From the NCBI GenBank assembly GCA_003665935.1, contig QPLR01000004.1, positions 345,370 through 409,369 of the forward strand: a DNA stretch of 64,000 nt, in the 5' to 3' direction. The DNA is from Halobellus sp. Atlit-31R (GTDB lineage Archaea > Halobacteriota > Halobacteria > Halobacteriales > Haloferacaceae). Shown here in pieces: positions 24,941-33,281 of the stretch; within the stretch, counting starts at the first letter, position 1; every line of letters begins with the position of its first letter. A model generated the notes under the pieces. That model saw only the letters and a program-made list of their open reading frames with translations, searched no databases and was not told the origin of the DNA. The translations under genes were made by a program, and so were the position numbers.

Positions 24941-26301
24941 CCGCCTCCGCCTCCGGGCACGACGATCAGGTCGAGCGGCGGATCCGGGAGTGGGCGGCGG
25001 CCCACCGCGAGGAGATCGCCGCCCACCTCCGGGAGCTCGTCGAGATCGAGACGCCCAGTGACGCCCCCGAGACGTTCGACGCGTTCTTCGAGCGTCTGGC
25101 CGCAGATCTCCGCGACGTCGGACTGGAGACCGACCGCGTCGCGGGCGAGACGACCGGCGGGCGGCTGGAGGCGTGGTCCCCCAGCGACGGAGACGGCGGG
25201 GACGAGGAGATCCAGTTCGTGCTCGGGCACGCCGACACGGTCTGGCCGCTCGGGACGGTCGCCGACGATCCGCCGGAACTGCGCGACGACGTCATCGAAG
25301 GCCCCGGCACGCTGGACATGAAGGGCGGGCTGACGCAGCTGGTGTTCGCGCTGCGCGCGCTCGAGGAGTTCGGGGTGGACCCCGCGTTACCGGTGCACGT
25401 GCTCGTCTCCAGCGACGAGGAGATCGGCAGCCCAGAGTCGAAGCCGCGGATCCGCGAGCTGGCCGCGCGGGCCAATCGGGTGTTCGTCCTCGAACCCGCG
25501 AGTGGCCCCGAGGGCAAGATCAAGATCGCGCGGAAGGCAGTCGGCCGCTTTACCGTCAGGATCGAGGGGAAGGCGGCCCACGCCGGGATCGAACCGGAGG
25601 CGGGCGCGAGCGCCACGGAGGAGCTCGGCAGCGTCATCCAGCAGCTCCACCGCCTCACCGACGTCGACGCGGGCGTGACCGTAAACGTGGGCCAGGTGGA
25701 AGCCGGGCTCCGGCCGAACGTGGTCGCGCCGGGCGCGAAAGCCGAGGTCGACGTGCGCGCCCCGACCGACGAGGCCGCGACAGCCGTCGAATCGAAGATC
25801 CGCTCGCTGGAGGCGTCGACGCCCGGTACGTCGCTCACGATCGAGGGCGGGTTCGGCCGGCCGCCGATGGAGCAGACCCCCGGCAACCGACTGCTCTGGG
25901 AGCGCGTCCAGCGGACCGGCCGTCGGCTCGGCTTCGAGTTGGAGGGGACGCGCTCGGGCGGAGCCAGCGACGGCAACGACGCGAGCCAGCACGCCCCCAC
26001 GATCGACGGGTTCGGTGCCGTCGGCGACGGCGCACACCAGTCCTTCGAGTACGTCGATCTCGACGCGCTCGCCGACCGCGTCGCGCTCCTGACGGGCTGT
26101 CTGCTCGACGAGCCGCTGCCGGAGGATCCCGAGGAGCGACTGAGCGGCGGGACGGCTGGCGACGAGACGATCGGCGACGGAGCGACCGACGACGGGGCGA
26201 CCGACGACGGGACGACCGACGACGGGGAGACTGACGACGGGGCGACCGACGACGAGACGATCGACGACAGGACGGCCGAGAACGGAGGCACGGGACGATG
26301 A
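24937..26301 (+). CDS. M20-family metallopeptidase (carboxypeptidase G2-like) with acidic repeat tail
   Basis: 454 residues. Zinc-site motifs GHADTVWPLG (about 91), GTLDMKGG (about 125) and SSDEEIGSPESK (about 157), a dimerisation domain (AAHAGIEPEAGASA), and a final H in DGAHQSFEY. M20 enzymes remove C-terminal residues or acyl groups; substrate unknown. After about residue 407 the protein ends in eight five-residue acidic repeats (DDGAT-like). It overlaps the flavin reductase and the downstream P-loop gene by ATGA on each side. Confidence 0.9.
   Translation: MTASASGHDDQVERRIREWAAAHREEIAAHLRELVEIETPSDAPETFDAFFERLAADLRDVGLETDRVAGETTGGRLEAWSPSDGDGGDEEIQFVLGHADTVWPLGTVADDPPELRDDVIEGPGTLDMKGGLTQLVFALRALEEFGVDPALPVHVLVSSDEEIGSPESKPRIRELAARANRVFVLEPASGPEGKIKIARKAVGRFTVRIEGKAAHAGIEPEAGASATEELGSVIQQLHRLTDVDAGVTVNVGQVEAGLRPNVVAPGAKAEVDVRAPTDEAATAVESKIRSLEASTPGTSLTIEGGFGRPPMEQTPGNRLLWERVQRTGRRLGFELEGTRSGGASDGNDASQHAPTIDGFGAVGDGAHQSFEYVDLDALADRVALLTGCLLDEPLPEDPEERLSGGTAGDETIGDGATDDGATDDGTTDDGETDDGATDDETIDDRTAENGGTGR
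26158..26277. repeat. Eight 15-base in-frame repeats in the M20 gene 3' end
   Basis: Eight contiguous 15-base units (gacgacggggcgacc type) encode DDGAT/DDGTT/DDETI repeats just before the stop codon. The M20 fold is complete before them, so they form an acidic tail that may vary in length. Confidence 0.9.
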
Positions 26302-27305
26302 ACGCGGACGTCCACGCGTCGGTGACGCGGATCGCGGACCTGGAGGCCCGCGAGTACGACGTCGAAGCGCGGCCGCAGTCGGCGTGGGCGGACGGCGACT
26401 ACGTGTTCGCGCGGGTGACTGAGCGTCCCGCGCCCGACGCGCGGCTCGAAAACCCCCAGGGGCGCCGCGTCGAACTGATGGAGGGCGAGACGATCGTCGG
26501 CGCGCTCGGGACGCGTCGCGCGACCCGCGGGTTCGTCGGCGGCTGGCGCGACGTCGGCGACGACGGGCGGATGCACGTCCTGACCGGCGGCGGCGTGCTC
26601 GGCCGCACCACGTCGGAGTCGGCGTACGCCCCGACGCCGATCGAGGTCGAGTACGAGGGCCACGTCGTCGTCGACGACGCGGTCGCGCGGATGGGGGAGT
26701 ACGGCATCGACGCGCCGGAGACGCCCCTGGAGACGCCGGTCGTGCTCGTGTTCGGAACGAGTATGTCGGCGGGCAAGACGCTCAGCGCCCGCGTGATCAT
26801 CCGCGTGCTCATAGAGCAGGGCTATCAGGTGGCCGGCTGCAAACTGACCGGGGCAGGCACCTACAGCGACGCGCTCTCGATGAGCGTCGCGGGCGCGGAG
26901 TGGGTCTACGACTTCGTCGACGCCGGACTCCCGACGACCGTCGTCCCCGAGGAGCGTTTCCGGGAGTCGGTCGGCTCCCTGCTCGGTCGGATTCAGGAAC
27001 ACGAGGCCGACGTGATCGTCGCGGAGGTGGGCGCGAGCCCGCTGGAACCGTACAACGGCGCGGCGGCGGTCGAGTTGCTCGGCGACCAGGTCGCGTTCAC
27101 GCTGCTGTGTGCGTCCGATCCGTACGCCGTCGTCGGGATCGAGGACGCGTTCGGCCACTCGCCGGACCTCGTCGCCGGCATCGCGACGAACACGACCGCG
27201 GGCGTCGATCTGGTCGAGCGACTGACGGACTGCTCGGCGCTGAATCTCCAGAAGGAGGCCGCCAAAGGACCGCTGGCGGAGTTGCTCGCCGACGCGTTGC
27301 CCTGA
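26298..27305 (+). CDS. P-loop NTPase, DUF1611-like
   Basis: 335 residues. An N-terminal beta-rich domain of about 145 residues is followed by a nucleotide-binding domain whose Walker A is GTSMSAGKTLSAR (about 153-165). Segments resembling DUF1611/MobB-type P-loop proteins are present (VAGCKLTGAG, VIVAEVGASPLEPYNG). Biochemical function is unknown. The ATGA overlap with the M20 peptidase suggests a joint role, and YqeC and MobA follow within 1.5 kb. Confidence 0.75.
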   Translation: MNADVHASVTRIADLEAREYDVEARPQSAWADGDYVFARVTERPAPDARLENPQGRRVELMEGETIVGALGTRRATRGFVGGWRDVGDDGRMHVLTGGGVLGRTTSESAYAPTPIEVEYEGHVVVDDAVARMGEYGIDAPETPLETPVVLVFGTSMSAGKTLSARVIIRVLIEQGYQVAGCKLTGAGTYSDALSMSVAGAEWVYDFVDAGLPTTVVPEERFRESVGSLLGRIQEHEADVIVAEVGASPLEPYNGAAAVELLGDQVAFTLLCASDPYAVVGIEDAFGHSPDLVAGIATNTTAGVDLVERLTDCSALNLQKEAAKGPLAELLADALP

Positions 27306-27428
27306 ACCAGCCGCCGGCGGAGTGCTGTAAAGGGTGGCGACGTCGAGGGGCGGACCCTCCGAGAGACCGCAGAACCCGCGCGCTCGTCGGACGAAAGGCC
27401 AAAACCCCCGGTCGACAATTCGAAGGGT

Positions 27429-27800
27429 ATGGCATCTGCACAAACCCTTGTCAGTGACGTGATGTCGGCCCCGATCGAGACGATCAGCCCGGACGCGACG
27501 CTGGTCGAGGCCGCGAAGGCGATGCGCGAGAAGGACATCAACGCGCTACTGGTCCCGACGACCGAGGTCGCGATCGTCACCAGCACGGACGTCCTCGATG
27601 CGATCGCAACCGGTCAGGACCCCGAGGAGACGCCGGTGAACGCGGTGATGACCGAATCCGTGGAGACAGTACCGCCGGAGCTCAGACTGACGGAGGCGGC
27701 CGCGATGATGGAGACGTTCGGCATCAGTCACCTGCCGGTCGTCGACGACGACCCCGTCGGGATGGTCTCCTCGACGGACATCACCGCACAGCTCTCGTGA
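27429..27800 (+). CDS. Two-CBS-domain protein
   Basis: 123 residues, entirely two CBS motifs: VMSAPIETISPDATLVEAA (about 10-28) and VMTESVETVPPELRLTEAA (about 73-91). Each is followed by the usual beta-alpha end (HLPVVDDDPVGMVSSTDI). Stand-alone CBS pairs bind adenine nucleotides and act as energy sensors. No partner is obvious. A separate promoter is possible in the 123-base gap upstream. Confidence 0.9.
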   Translation: MASAQTLVSDVMSAPIETISPDATLVEAAKAMREKDINALLVPTTEVAIVTSTDVLDAIATGQDPEETPVNAVMTESVETVPPELRLTEAAAMMETFGISHLPVVDDDPVGMVSSTDITAQLS

Positions 27801-27858
27801 ATCGCTTCGGCCACCTGTAGAGCGCACGATTGAACATCCCACGTCGAGAGAGTCCGGT

Positions 27859-28593
27859 ATGGACATCGTCGAGGCACTCGACGCGGCGAACGGGACGACC
27901 TGCGTCGTCGGCGCGGGCGGGAAGAAGACCACGATGCGAACGCTCGCGGAGCGACTGGACCGCTCGATCGTCACCGCGACCGTTCGGATCCCGATCTTCG
28001 ACGAGTGGGTCGACCGCGTCGCAGTCACCGAAGCGCCGGTCGAAGCCGTCCGCGAACAGATCGAGCGCGCGGAAGGCAAGTGGTCGCTCGGAGTCGTACC
28101 CGAACGGGAACGCGAGGACCGCTACTACGGCTACGATCCGGAGGTCGTCGATCGGCTTCGGCAACTGGAGCTCCCGGTGCTCGTCAAAGCCGACGGGGCG
28201 CGGATGCGGAAGTTCAAAGCGCCCGACGAGCACGAGCCGCGGCTGCCGAGAACAGCGGACACGGTGGTGTCGGTCGCGAGCGCCCACGTCGTCGGCGAGC
28301 CGCTCACCGAGGAGATCGTCCACCGCGTCGACGAGGTGGCCAGGCTGACTGGCCTAGAGCCGGGCGAGGAGATCAGCGCGGCGGACGTCGCGACGGTGCT
28401 GGCGAGCGAGGAGGGCGGCCGGAAGGGCGTGCCGGGGGATGCGACGGCCATCCCGTTGATAAATATGGTCGACGACGACGAACTCGAAGCGGCAGCCCGC
28501 GAGATCGCCGCGGAGATTCACGAGCGGATCGACGTGCCGCGCGTCGTCCTCGCGGAGATGCGGGCGGACGATCCCGTCGTCGACGTCGTCTGA
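27859..28593 (+). CDS. yqeC: YqeC-like selenium-dependent hydroxylase accessory protein
   Basis: 244 residues. The N-terminus TCVVGAGGKKTTM is a P-loop-like signature of the YqeC family, followed by the family motif VLVKADGARMRKFKAPDEH (about 112-130). YqeC is known from bacteria carrying selenium-dependent molybdenum hydroxylases and is thought to act in their cofactor maturation. In haloarchaea the name has also been used for relatives whose role is untested. No hydroxylase subunit is in the window. MobA, a molybdenum cofactor enzyme, is encoded convergently next door. Confidence 0.82.
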   Translation: MDIVEALDAANGTTCVVGAGGKKTTMRTLAERLDRSIVTATVRIPIFDEWVDRVAVTEAPVEAVREQIERAEGKWSLGVVPEREREDRYYGYDPEVVDRLRQLELPVLVKADGARMRKFKAPDEHEPRLPRTADTVVSVASAHVVGEPLTEEIVHRVDEVARLTGLEPGEEISAADVATVLASEEGGRKGVPGDATAIPLINMVDDDELEAAAREIAAEIHERIDVPRVVLAEMRADDPVVDVV

Positions 28594-28653
28594 GACGGGC
28601 CGAGGACGCGCCGGTGAGCCGCGGGCGGGCCACCGAGTCACCAGCCCACCGGG

Positions 28654-29268
28654 TCACGCCTCGCGGAGGCGTTCGGCCGCCGCTGCCAACTCCTCGCGGG
28701 TGTTGACGTTCTCGAAAGTCTCCAGCGAGGCGACGCGTTCGATCTCTGCGGACCCGACGACGACCTCGTCGAGTTCCGACAGCGGCGCGACGATCCGGTG
28801 GTCGTCGTTTGCGAGCGCGCGTCGACAGGCGGCGGCCATCGGCTCGGTTCGGTAGACGGCTTGTGTGGTCTGGTACCACTCGTCGGGGCGTGGGACGGCG
28901 GCGTCGTGTCCGGCCGCGCGTTCGAGAAGGTGCGCGGCGAAGTCGGGGTCGACGAACGGCATATCGCAGGCGACGACGAACGCGTAGGTGGCCGAGACCG
29001 CTTCGAGCCCGCGCGCGATACCGGCCATCGGCCCCTCGTCGGGGTCGCGGTCGACAGCGAACGTCGGGTCGTACTCGCTGTCCGCAAGCGCGTCGGCGAT
29101 AGGGTCGACTTGCGCCGCGCGGCAGTTGATCACGATCTCGTCGACGACGGGGGTGATCCGGTCGACGACGCGGCGGATCATCGGCGTCCCGGCGAGTTCG
29201 GCGACCGCCTTGTCGCGATCGCCGAACCGGGTCGATCGGCCGCCGGCGAGGACGAGAGCAGCGGGCAT
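28654..29268 (-). CDS. mobA: Molybdenum cofactor guanylyltransferase (MobA-like)
   Basis: 204 residues. The nucleotidyltransferase signature ALVLAGGRSTRFGDRDKA is at residues 4-21, and metal-binding Asp residues occur in DRDPDEGPMAG and ACDMPFVDPDF. MobA adds GMP to molybdopterin; some relatives are CMP or mannose-1-phosphate transferases, but the short length and GGRSxRxGxDKA pattern favour MobA. It converges on yqeC with a gap of 60 bases, consistent with molybdoenzyme maturation in both. Confidence 0.87.
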   Translation of the reverse strand: MPAALVLAGGRSTRFGDRDKAVAELAGTPMIRRVVDRITPVVDEIVINCRAAQVDPIADALADSEYDPTFAVDRDPDEGPMAGIARGLEAVSATYAFVVACDMPFVDPDFAAHLLERAAGHDAAVPRPDEWYQTTQAVYRTEPMAAACRRALANDDHRIVAPLSELDEVVVGSAEIERVASLETFENVNTREELAAAAERLREA

Positions 29269-29380
29269 AGCCGTAGTACCCAGTCAGCGCCAAAGAAGGT
29301 GACGCGCCCGTGGAAGCGGTGTGGCGGTGCGGCGGGGCTGGGGAACTCGGCAGCGCGGCAGCGGCCGACAGCGGAGTGCA

Positions 29381-29386
29381 TTTATC
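29381..29386 (+). promoter_or_regulatory. TATA box, leaderless promoter
   Basis: TTTATC centred 27 bases before ATG 29410 fixes the start of the following gene against a much longer open frame beginning at 28798. Confidence 0.5.
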
Positions 29387-29409
29387 CGCCGGGGCAGTTC
29401 GCTACGACG

Positions 29410-30030
29410 ATGCGGGAGGACGAACTGGCGACGGCGCTCGTCGAGCACTTCGAGGCGGCGTTCGACGACGCGGCGGTTCGGCTCGAAGAGCCGTACGACC
29501 ACTACGGCAACCGCGGCGTCGTCGACGTGTACGCGCGGACGTCGCCGCCGGAGCGCGTGTCGTATCTCGCCGAGCTGAAAGCCGATCCGGCGGTGCGGAT
29601 GGCCGCCGGAGCCAACGAGATCCTCCGGCAGTACCGGCGGATGGAGCGGTACTTCTACGCCGACGACGCCCACGACCTCCGGACGCGACTCGGCCGCGAC
29701 GGCCCGGGGCTCTATCTCCTCTTGCTCTTCGCTCCGACGGTGCGGTGCGTCGAGCACGTCGTACAGAACCGACGGCTCTACGGCTCGATCGACCCCGAAC
29801 TGACCGTCGACGGCGTCCCCGCCGAACGCAAGGTCGCCTTCCTGGTCAATCTCGATTCCGCGCCGTCGGGCGGGCTCGGCTTCCTCTCGGTGAACGGCGA
29901 CGTCGGGGTCGACTCGCCCCTCTTTCGCCGTGCGGTGCCGGACGGCTCCCGGCTGGCCGACGCGCTCGCCGACGCCGACGTGGCGCTGGGTTCAGGTGAG
30001 GATGACCGCGGCGACGGCGGCGCGGACTGA
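29410..30030 (+). CDS. Hypothetical protein with PD-(D/E)XK nuclease-like motif
   Basis: 206 residues from ATG 29410. A possible nuclease core is seen: Asp in RGVVDVYAR (about 36-44), then YLAELKAD (about 54-61), giving D-x(n)-ExK. A helix with Gln/Tyr spacing follows (LRQYRRMERYF, about 75-85), as in the QxxxY motif of RecB-like nucleases. The rest is beta-rich with hydrophobic strands (GLYLLLLFAP). No partner methylase or helicase is adjacent. The C-terminus runs into a 26-base tandem repeat that includes the stop codon. Confidence 0.7.
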   Translation: MREDELATALVEHFEAAFDDAAVRLEEPYDHYGNRGVVDVYARTSPPERVSYLAELKADPAVRMAAGANEILRQYRRMERYFYADDAHDLRTRLGRDGPGLYLLLLFAPTVRCVEHVVQNRRLYGSIDPELTVDGVPAERKVAFLVNLDSAPSGGLGFLSVNGDVGVDSPLFRRAVPDGSRLADALADADVALGSGEDDRGDGGAD

Positions 30031-30087
30031 AGCACGGCGACGGCGACGCGGACTGAAGCACGGCGACGGCGACGCGGACTGACACGC
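30010..30087. repeat. 26-base tandem repeat, three copies, over a stop codon
   Basis: Units at 30010, 30036 and 30062 (ggcgacggcgacgcggactg then aagcac; the last diverges at its end). The first unit contains the TGA at 30028-30030. The repeated stop codons mean that loss of one unit would leave the protein unchanged. Confidence 0.9.
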
Positions 30088-30111
30088 GGCGAGCGGAGGC
30101 CCACTCCTTCG

Positions 30112-31362
30112 CTACCACGCGCGTTCGAGAATGGCCGCGATCTCGGCGACGCTCGGGTCGACACCCTCGGGCGCGACTGCGAGCAGATCGTCCTCGCGGA
30201 TCGACTCGGCGATGGCTGGGAAGTCCGCCTGCTCGACGCCGTCGACGTCCCGGAGTCGGCTCGGCAGCCCGAGATCGTCGCGAACAGCTTCGACGGCGTC
30301 GACGATCGCCGCGGCGACCTCGTCGTCCGACCGGGTGACGACGTCCAGCCCCAGCGCCTCGGCGAGGATCTCGCGGCGGGCGTCGGCCTCGCGGAAGACG
30401 TATCGCAGCACCCAGGGAGCGACGACGCCGTGGATCGTTCCCTGGTGGACGTCGGAGGCGTGCGAGAAGCCGTGGCCGAAGGCGTGGACGATCGACGCCC
30501 GATAGCCCTCCGCGCCGGCGAGACCGTACTGGACGTTCACGATACCCGCGAGAACGTCGGCGAGGCGCTCGGCGTCCATCGGCTCCTCACGGATCGTCGG
30601 GAGGCCCGAGCGGAGGAGCCGGAGCCCACGCGCGGCCGTGCCGTCGGTGATCGGCGTCGCGAGCGGCGAGTAGAGCATCTCGATCCCCTTGTCGAAGCCG
30701 TTCATCGCCGAGGTCGCGAGGACGGACGCGGGCGTCGTTCGGAACAGATCGGCGTCGTAGAACAGCGCCGCCGGCATCAGACGCGGGTCGCCGACTCCGC
30801 CGCTCCGCGGGGTCTGCGCGTCCGTGTCCCCACCAGCACCCTCGGCAGCGAGGTCCGCGTCGCGCTCCAGCGTGAGCGTCACGCCGGCGATGTCCGAGAG
30901 GTCCGCGCCGGCGAGCGTCGTCGGGACGGCGACGATCGGCAGCGGATCGCCCTCGGGCGCGACCGGGAGCCCGCCGGTGGCGACGGCGTCGCGGGCGATA
31001 GCGGCCGCCGCGTCGCCGTGTGAGGAGAGCGCGGCGAGGACTTTCGCGGTGTCGAGCGTGCTGCCGCCGCCGACGGCGACGACGACGTCGGCGTCCGCAT
31101 TCCGCGCCGCCTCGAATCCGGCGAGCGCCGTTCCGAGCGTCTTCGCCGGCGTCGTCTCCGGGAACGCCGCGACCAGGCGGTCGCCGAGCCCCTGTCTGAT
31201 CGGGTCGACGACCGCCGACGTCGTGCCGACGGTCCGGCCGCTGACCAGCAGCGCTCGCTCGCGCCCCTGACGGTCGAGTTCCTCGCCCAGGCGGTCGACG
31301 CAGCCCGGACCGACGACGATGCGCCCGGGCCGGAAGTCGAACGTGAATCTCTCGGAGGCCAT
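30112..31362 (-). CDS. Iron-containing alcohol dehydrogenase family, maleylacetate reductase-like, altered metal site
   Basis: 416 residues from ATG 31362. The NAD(P) site GGGSTLDTAK (about 90-99) and overall layout match the Fe-ADH/maleylacetate reductase family. At the metal site, SAMNGFDKGIEMLYS (about 215) has Asn where metal enzymes have Asp, and Lys where they have His. The later His residues (AFGHGFSHASDVHQGTIHG) are kept. Maleylacetate reductases, which work without metal, share the Asn, so an NAD(P)H-dependent reductase without bound iron is plausible. Substrate unknown. Confidence 0.85.
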   Translation of the reverse strand: MASERFTFDFRPGRIVVGPGCVDRLGEELDRQGRERALLVSGRTVGTTSAVVDPIRQGLGDRLVAAFPETTPAKTLGTALAGFEAARNADADVVVAVGGGSTLDTAKVLAALSSHGDAAAAIARDAVATGGLPVAPEGDPLPIVAVPTTLAGADLSDIAGVTLTLERDADLAAEGAGGDTDAQTPRSGGVGDPRLMPAALFYDADLFRTTPASVLATSAMNGFDKGIEMLYSPLATPITDGTAARGLRLLRSGLPTIREEPMDAERLADVLAGIVNVQYGLAGAEGYRASIVHAFGHGFSHASDVHQGTIHGVVAPWVLRYVFREADARREILAEALGLDVVTRSDDEVAAAIVDAVEAVRDDLGLPSRLRDVDGVEQADFPAIAESIREDDLLAVAPEGVDPSVAEIAAILERAW

Positions 31363-31456
31363 CTGGCGGGAGTTCGCGGCGGAACGAGAAAGAACCACGC
31401 GGCCCGGGCGGGGGGTGGGACTCTCGCCGGTTCGGACAGGTCGCGGCGACGCGCGG

Positions 31457-32155
31457 CTACGCGTCCGTCTCGTCTTCGAGGGCTGTGATAGCCTCGTCGA
31501 ACGCCCGGCGGGTCTGCTCGTCCGCCGGTCCGCCCGGATACGCCTCGCGAAGTGCCGGGAGCGCTGCCGGATCGCCGAGCCGACGGAGCGTCTCGGCCGC
31601 CCACGAGGGATACCCGTTCCCCCGGCCGCGGTCGAGGAGACCACAGAGAGCGTCCCGCAGCCACGGCTCGGGGTCCGAATCCGGGTCGGCGGCTGTGACG
31701 AATCCGAGGACGAAGAGCAGATGGTACGGCGTGTTGCGGTCGCTGCGCAGGAGGTCGCGGAGCTCGTCGGCGTGCGCATCGAACAGATCGGGCCGGTCAC
31801 GAGCGACGCGGGCGAGCGCGTCGGCGACGAACACCACGGTCCGAATCCGATCGTCGCCCATCCACGTCGCGGGAGCGGGGATCCGCTCGACGTCGTCGGG
31901 GTACGTGCGGGACGCCGCGAGCAGGTCTGTTACGAAGGGCCCGAACAGCGCTGGGCGCTCGTGGAGGTGCTGAATCGCCTCCGCAGCAGCGACTGTCGTC
32001 GCGGCGTCCTCGGAGTCGAGCAACGCGACGACACGCGACAGTTCCTCCCGCGAGACCGTGTCAGGGCGCTCGTCGGCGCGCGTTGCCAGTTGCTCTGCGA
32101 GCGCCCGTCGGGCAGCCGGATCGTCGGGGATCGAATCCGCTCGTTCGTCGGTCAT
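31457..32155 (-). CDS. HEAT-repeat-like helical protein
   Basis: 232 residues, all predicted alpha-helical, with spaced repeats of the HEAT/armadillo type (ALLDSEDAATTVAAAEAIQ, LADVARDRPDLF-like, and ETLRRLGDPAALPALREAY). Such proteins act as binding scaffolds. The ATGA overlap with the small gene upstream indicates an operon of two haloarchaeal proteins with no assigned function. Confidence 0.7.
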   Translation of the reverse strand: MTDERADSIPDDPAARRALAEQLATRADERPDTVSREELSRVVALLDSEDAATTVAAAEAIQHLHERPALFGPFVTDLLAASRTYPDDVERIPAPATWMGDDRIRTVVFVADALARVARDRPDLFDAHADELRDLLRSDRNTPYHLLFVLGFVTAADPDSDPEPWLRDALCGLLDRGRGNGYPSWAAETLRRLGDPAALPALREAYPGGPADEQTRRAFDEAITALEDETDA

Positions 32156-32445
32156 CGCGTCAGATCGAGGTGGTGGTCGAGCACGACCTCGAAGTCGGAC
32201 TCCGTCGCCAGCGCGTCCGAGTTGATGCCGTGCGCCTCGCTCGTCTCGAACTGGTAGAAGTGGTCGGGCGCGGCCCGGGTCGGGGAGTCGTCGTCTGCCA
32301 AGAACTGGTACACCCGCTCGCGTTCGTCGTCGAGTTCCTCGGGAGTCGGGACGTCGCTTTCGGCCCCCGACTGCCAGAGCAGTGCCTCGGTCAGTTCGGC
32401 GTCGACGTCGTAGGCGTCGATCAACTCCTGTGCTCGAGTTGTCAT
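32152..32445 (-). CDS. Small haloarchaeal protein of unknown function
   Basis: 97 residues, acidic, from ATG 32445. It contains ERVYQFLADDD and DHFYQFETSEAHGINSDAL and lacks cysteines or membrane segments. The longer open frame upstream (to 33117) overlaps other genes and is not used. It is cotranscribed with the HEAT-like gene through an ATGA overlap. I do not recognise the family. Confidence 0.65.
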   Translation of the reverse strand: MTTRAQELIDAYDVDAELTEALLWQSGAESDVPTPEELDDERERVYQFLADDDSPTRAAPDHFYQFETSEAHGINSDALATESDFEVVLDHHLDLTR

Positions 32446-32528
32446 ACCCTGACTCCTCAGAGCAGGCACATAAACGTGCGGTGGACCGTACAGCGCCGAC
32501 CGCCGGCCGCCAGCCGACCGACGGCCCG

Positions 32529-32804
32529 TCAGTCGGAACCGAACGTAAGCGACGCTAGCACGAACAGCATCCCGCTCGAGACGATGACCGACTGCGCGAA
32601 CGCCGCCGACCGCAGTGACGTGTCGAACGTCTGGTAGATGAGGCTCTCGCAGACCGCGCCGACGCCGATGAAGACGAACCCGACGGCGACGTAAAGCATC
32701 GGGCTGTTCGCGCTGCGCTTGTAGCCGTGGTAGGCCAGATACGCGACGAGCAGGCTGAGCACGAGCGTGACCAGTTTCACGCCGAGGATCGGAGGGTCGA
32801 TCAT
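32529..32804 (-). CDS. Small three-helix membrane protein paired with an HTH regulator
   Basis: 91 residues with three hydrophobic segments (LVTLVLSLLVAYLAYHG, MLYVAVGFVFIGVGAV, FAQSVIVSSGMLFVLASL). ATG 32804 overlaps the stop of the winged-HTH gene by ATGA. HTH/small membrane protein pairs of this kind recur in haloarchaea (DUF7521-type). The role is unknown; a membrane sensor for the regulator is a guess. Confidence 0.75.
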   Translation of the reverse strand: MIDPPILGVKLVTLVLSLLVAYLAYHGYKRSANSPMLYVAVGFVFIGVGAVCESLIYQTFDTSLRSAAFAQSVIVSSGMLFVLASLTFGSD

Positions 32805-33160
32805 CGGGTGGCGTCCCGGATATCGCTCCACAGCGCCGTGAAGTTGTCAGCGAGCTCGTCCCGGGTGTCGATCGATAGCGACAGTTCGCCGTCGGCGACT
32901 TCGACGTGGATCGCCTCGAGCGTCGTCTCGAACCGCCGACGGTGTGAGCCGTCGTCGCCGACTGTCGAGTGCTCCTCGACGAGGCCGTACTCCTGCAACG
33001 TCGAGAGCCGGCGGTAGACCGTCGACAGCGAGGCGTCGCAGACCTCGCGGAGTTCTTTCGCCGTACGCGGCTCCCGGTCGGCTGCGAGCAGGATACGCCG
33101 CGCGTAGTCGTCCGCAAGCAACTGGAAGATGGGCGTGTCCGCGCTCTCTCGGCGCGTCAT
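32801..33160 (-). CDS. Winged-HTH transcriptional regulator (ArsR/TrmB-like)
   Basis: 119 residues from ATG 33160. The HTH spans about residues 12-60 (LLADDYARRILLAADREPRT, then ASLSTVYRRLSTLQEYGLV) with a wing containing DGSHRRRFETT. It is followed directly by a small membrane-protein gene in an ATGA overlap. Targets are not evident; the divergent GCxxC membrane gene (33282) shares the intergenic region. Confidence 0.85.
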   Translation of the reverse strand: MTRRESADTPIFQLLADDYARRILLAADREPRTAKELREVCDASLSTVYRRLSTLQEYGLVEEHSTVGDDGSHRRRFETTLEAIHVEVADGELSLSIDTRDELADNFTALWSDIRDATR

Positions 33161-33251
33161 ACCGGCGCTACAGCGTCCGTCTGCAAAGAGGCGGCGGTTC
33201 TTCGGGTGCGGCCATCGTCGCGTTCGCCCGCTGTGCAAAGAGCCGGCTCCA

Positions 33252-33257
33252 TTTATG
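33252..33257 (+). promoter_or_regulatory. TATA box, leaderless promoter
   Basis: TTTATG centred 27 bases before ATG 33282 sets the start of the GCxxC membrane gene. Confidence 0.5.
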
Positions 33258-33281
33258 TGCGCGGTGGTGCTGATTCGGGAT

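Noticed and set aside
24966..27443. An 825-codon minus-strand open frame
   Set aside because: Antisense shadow of the M20 and P-loop genes; Ser/Pro/Arg-rich composition and no family motif.
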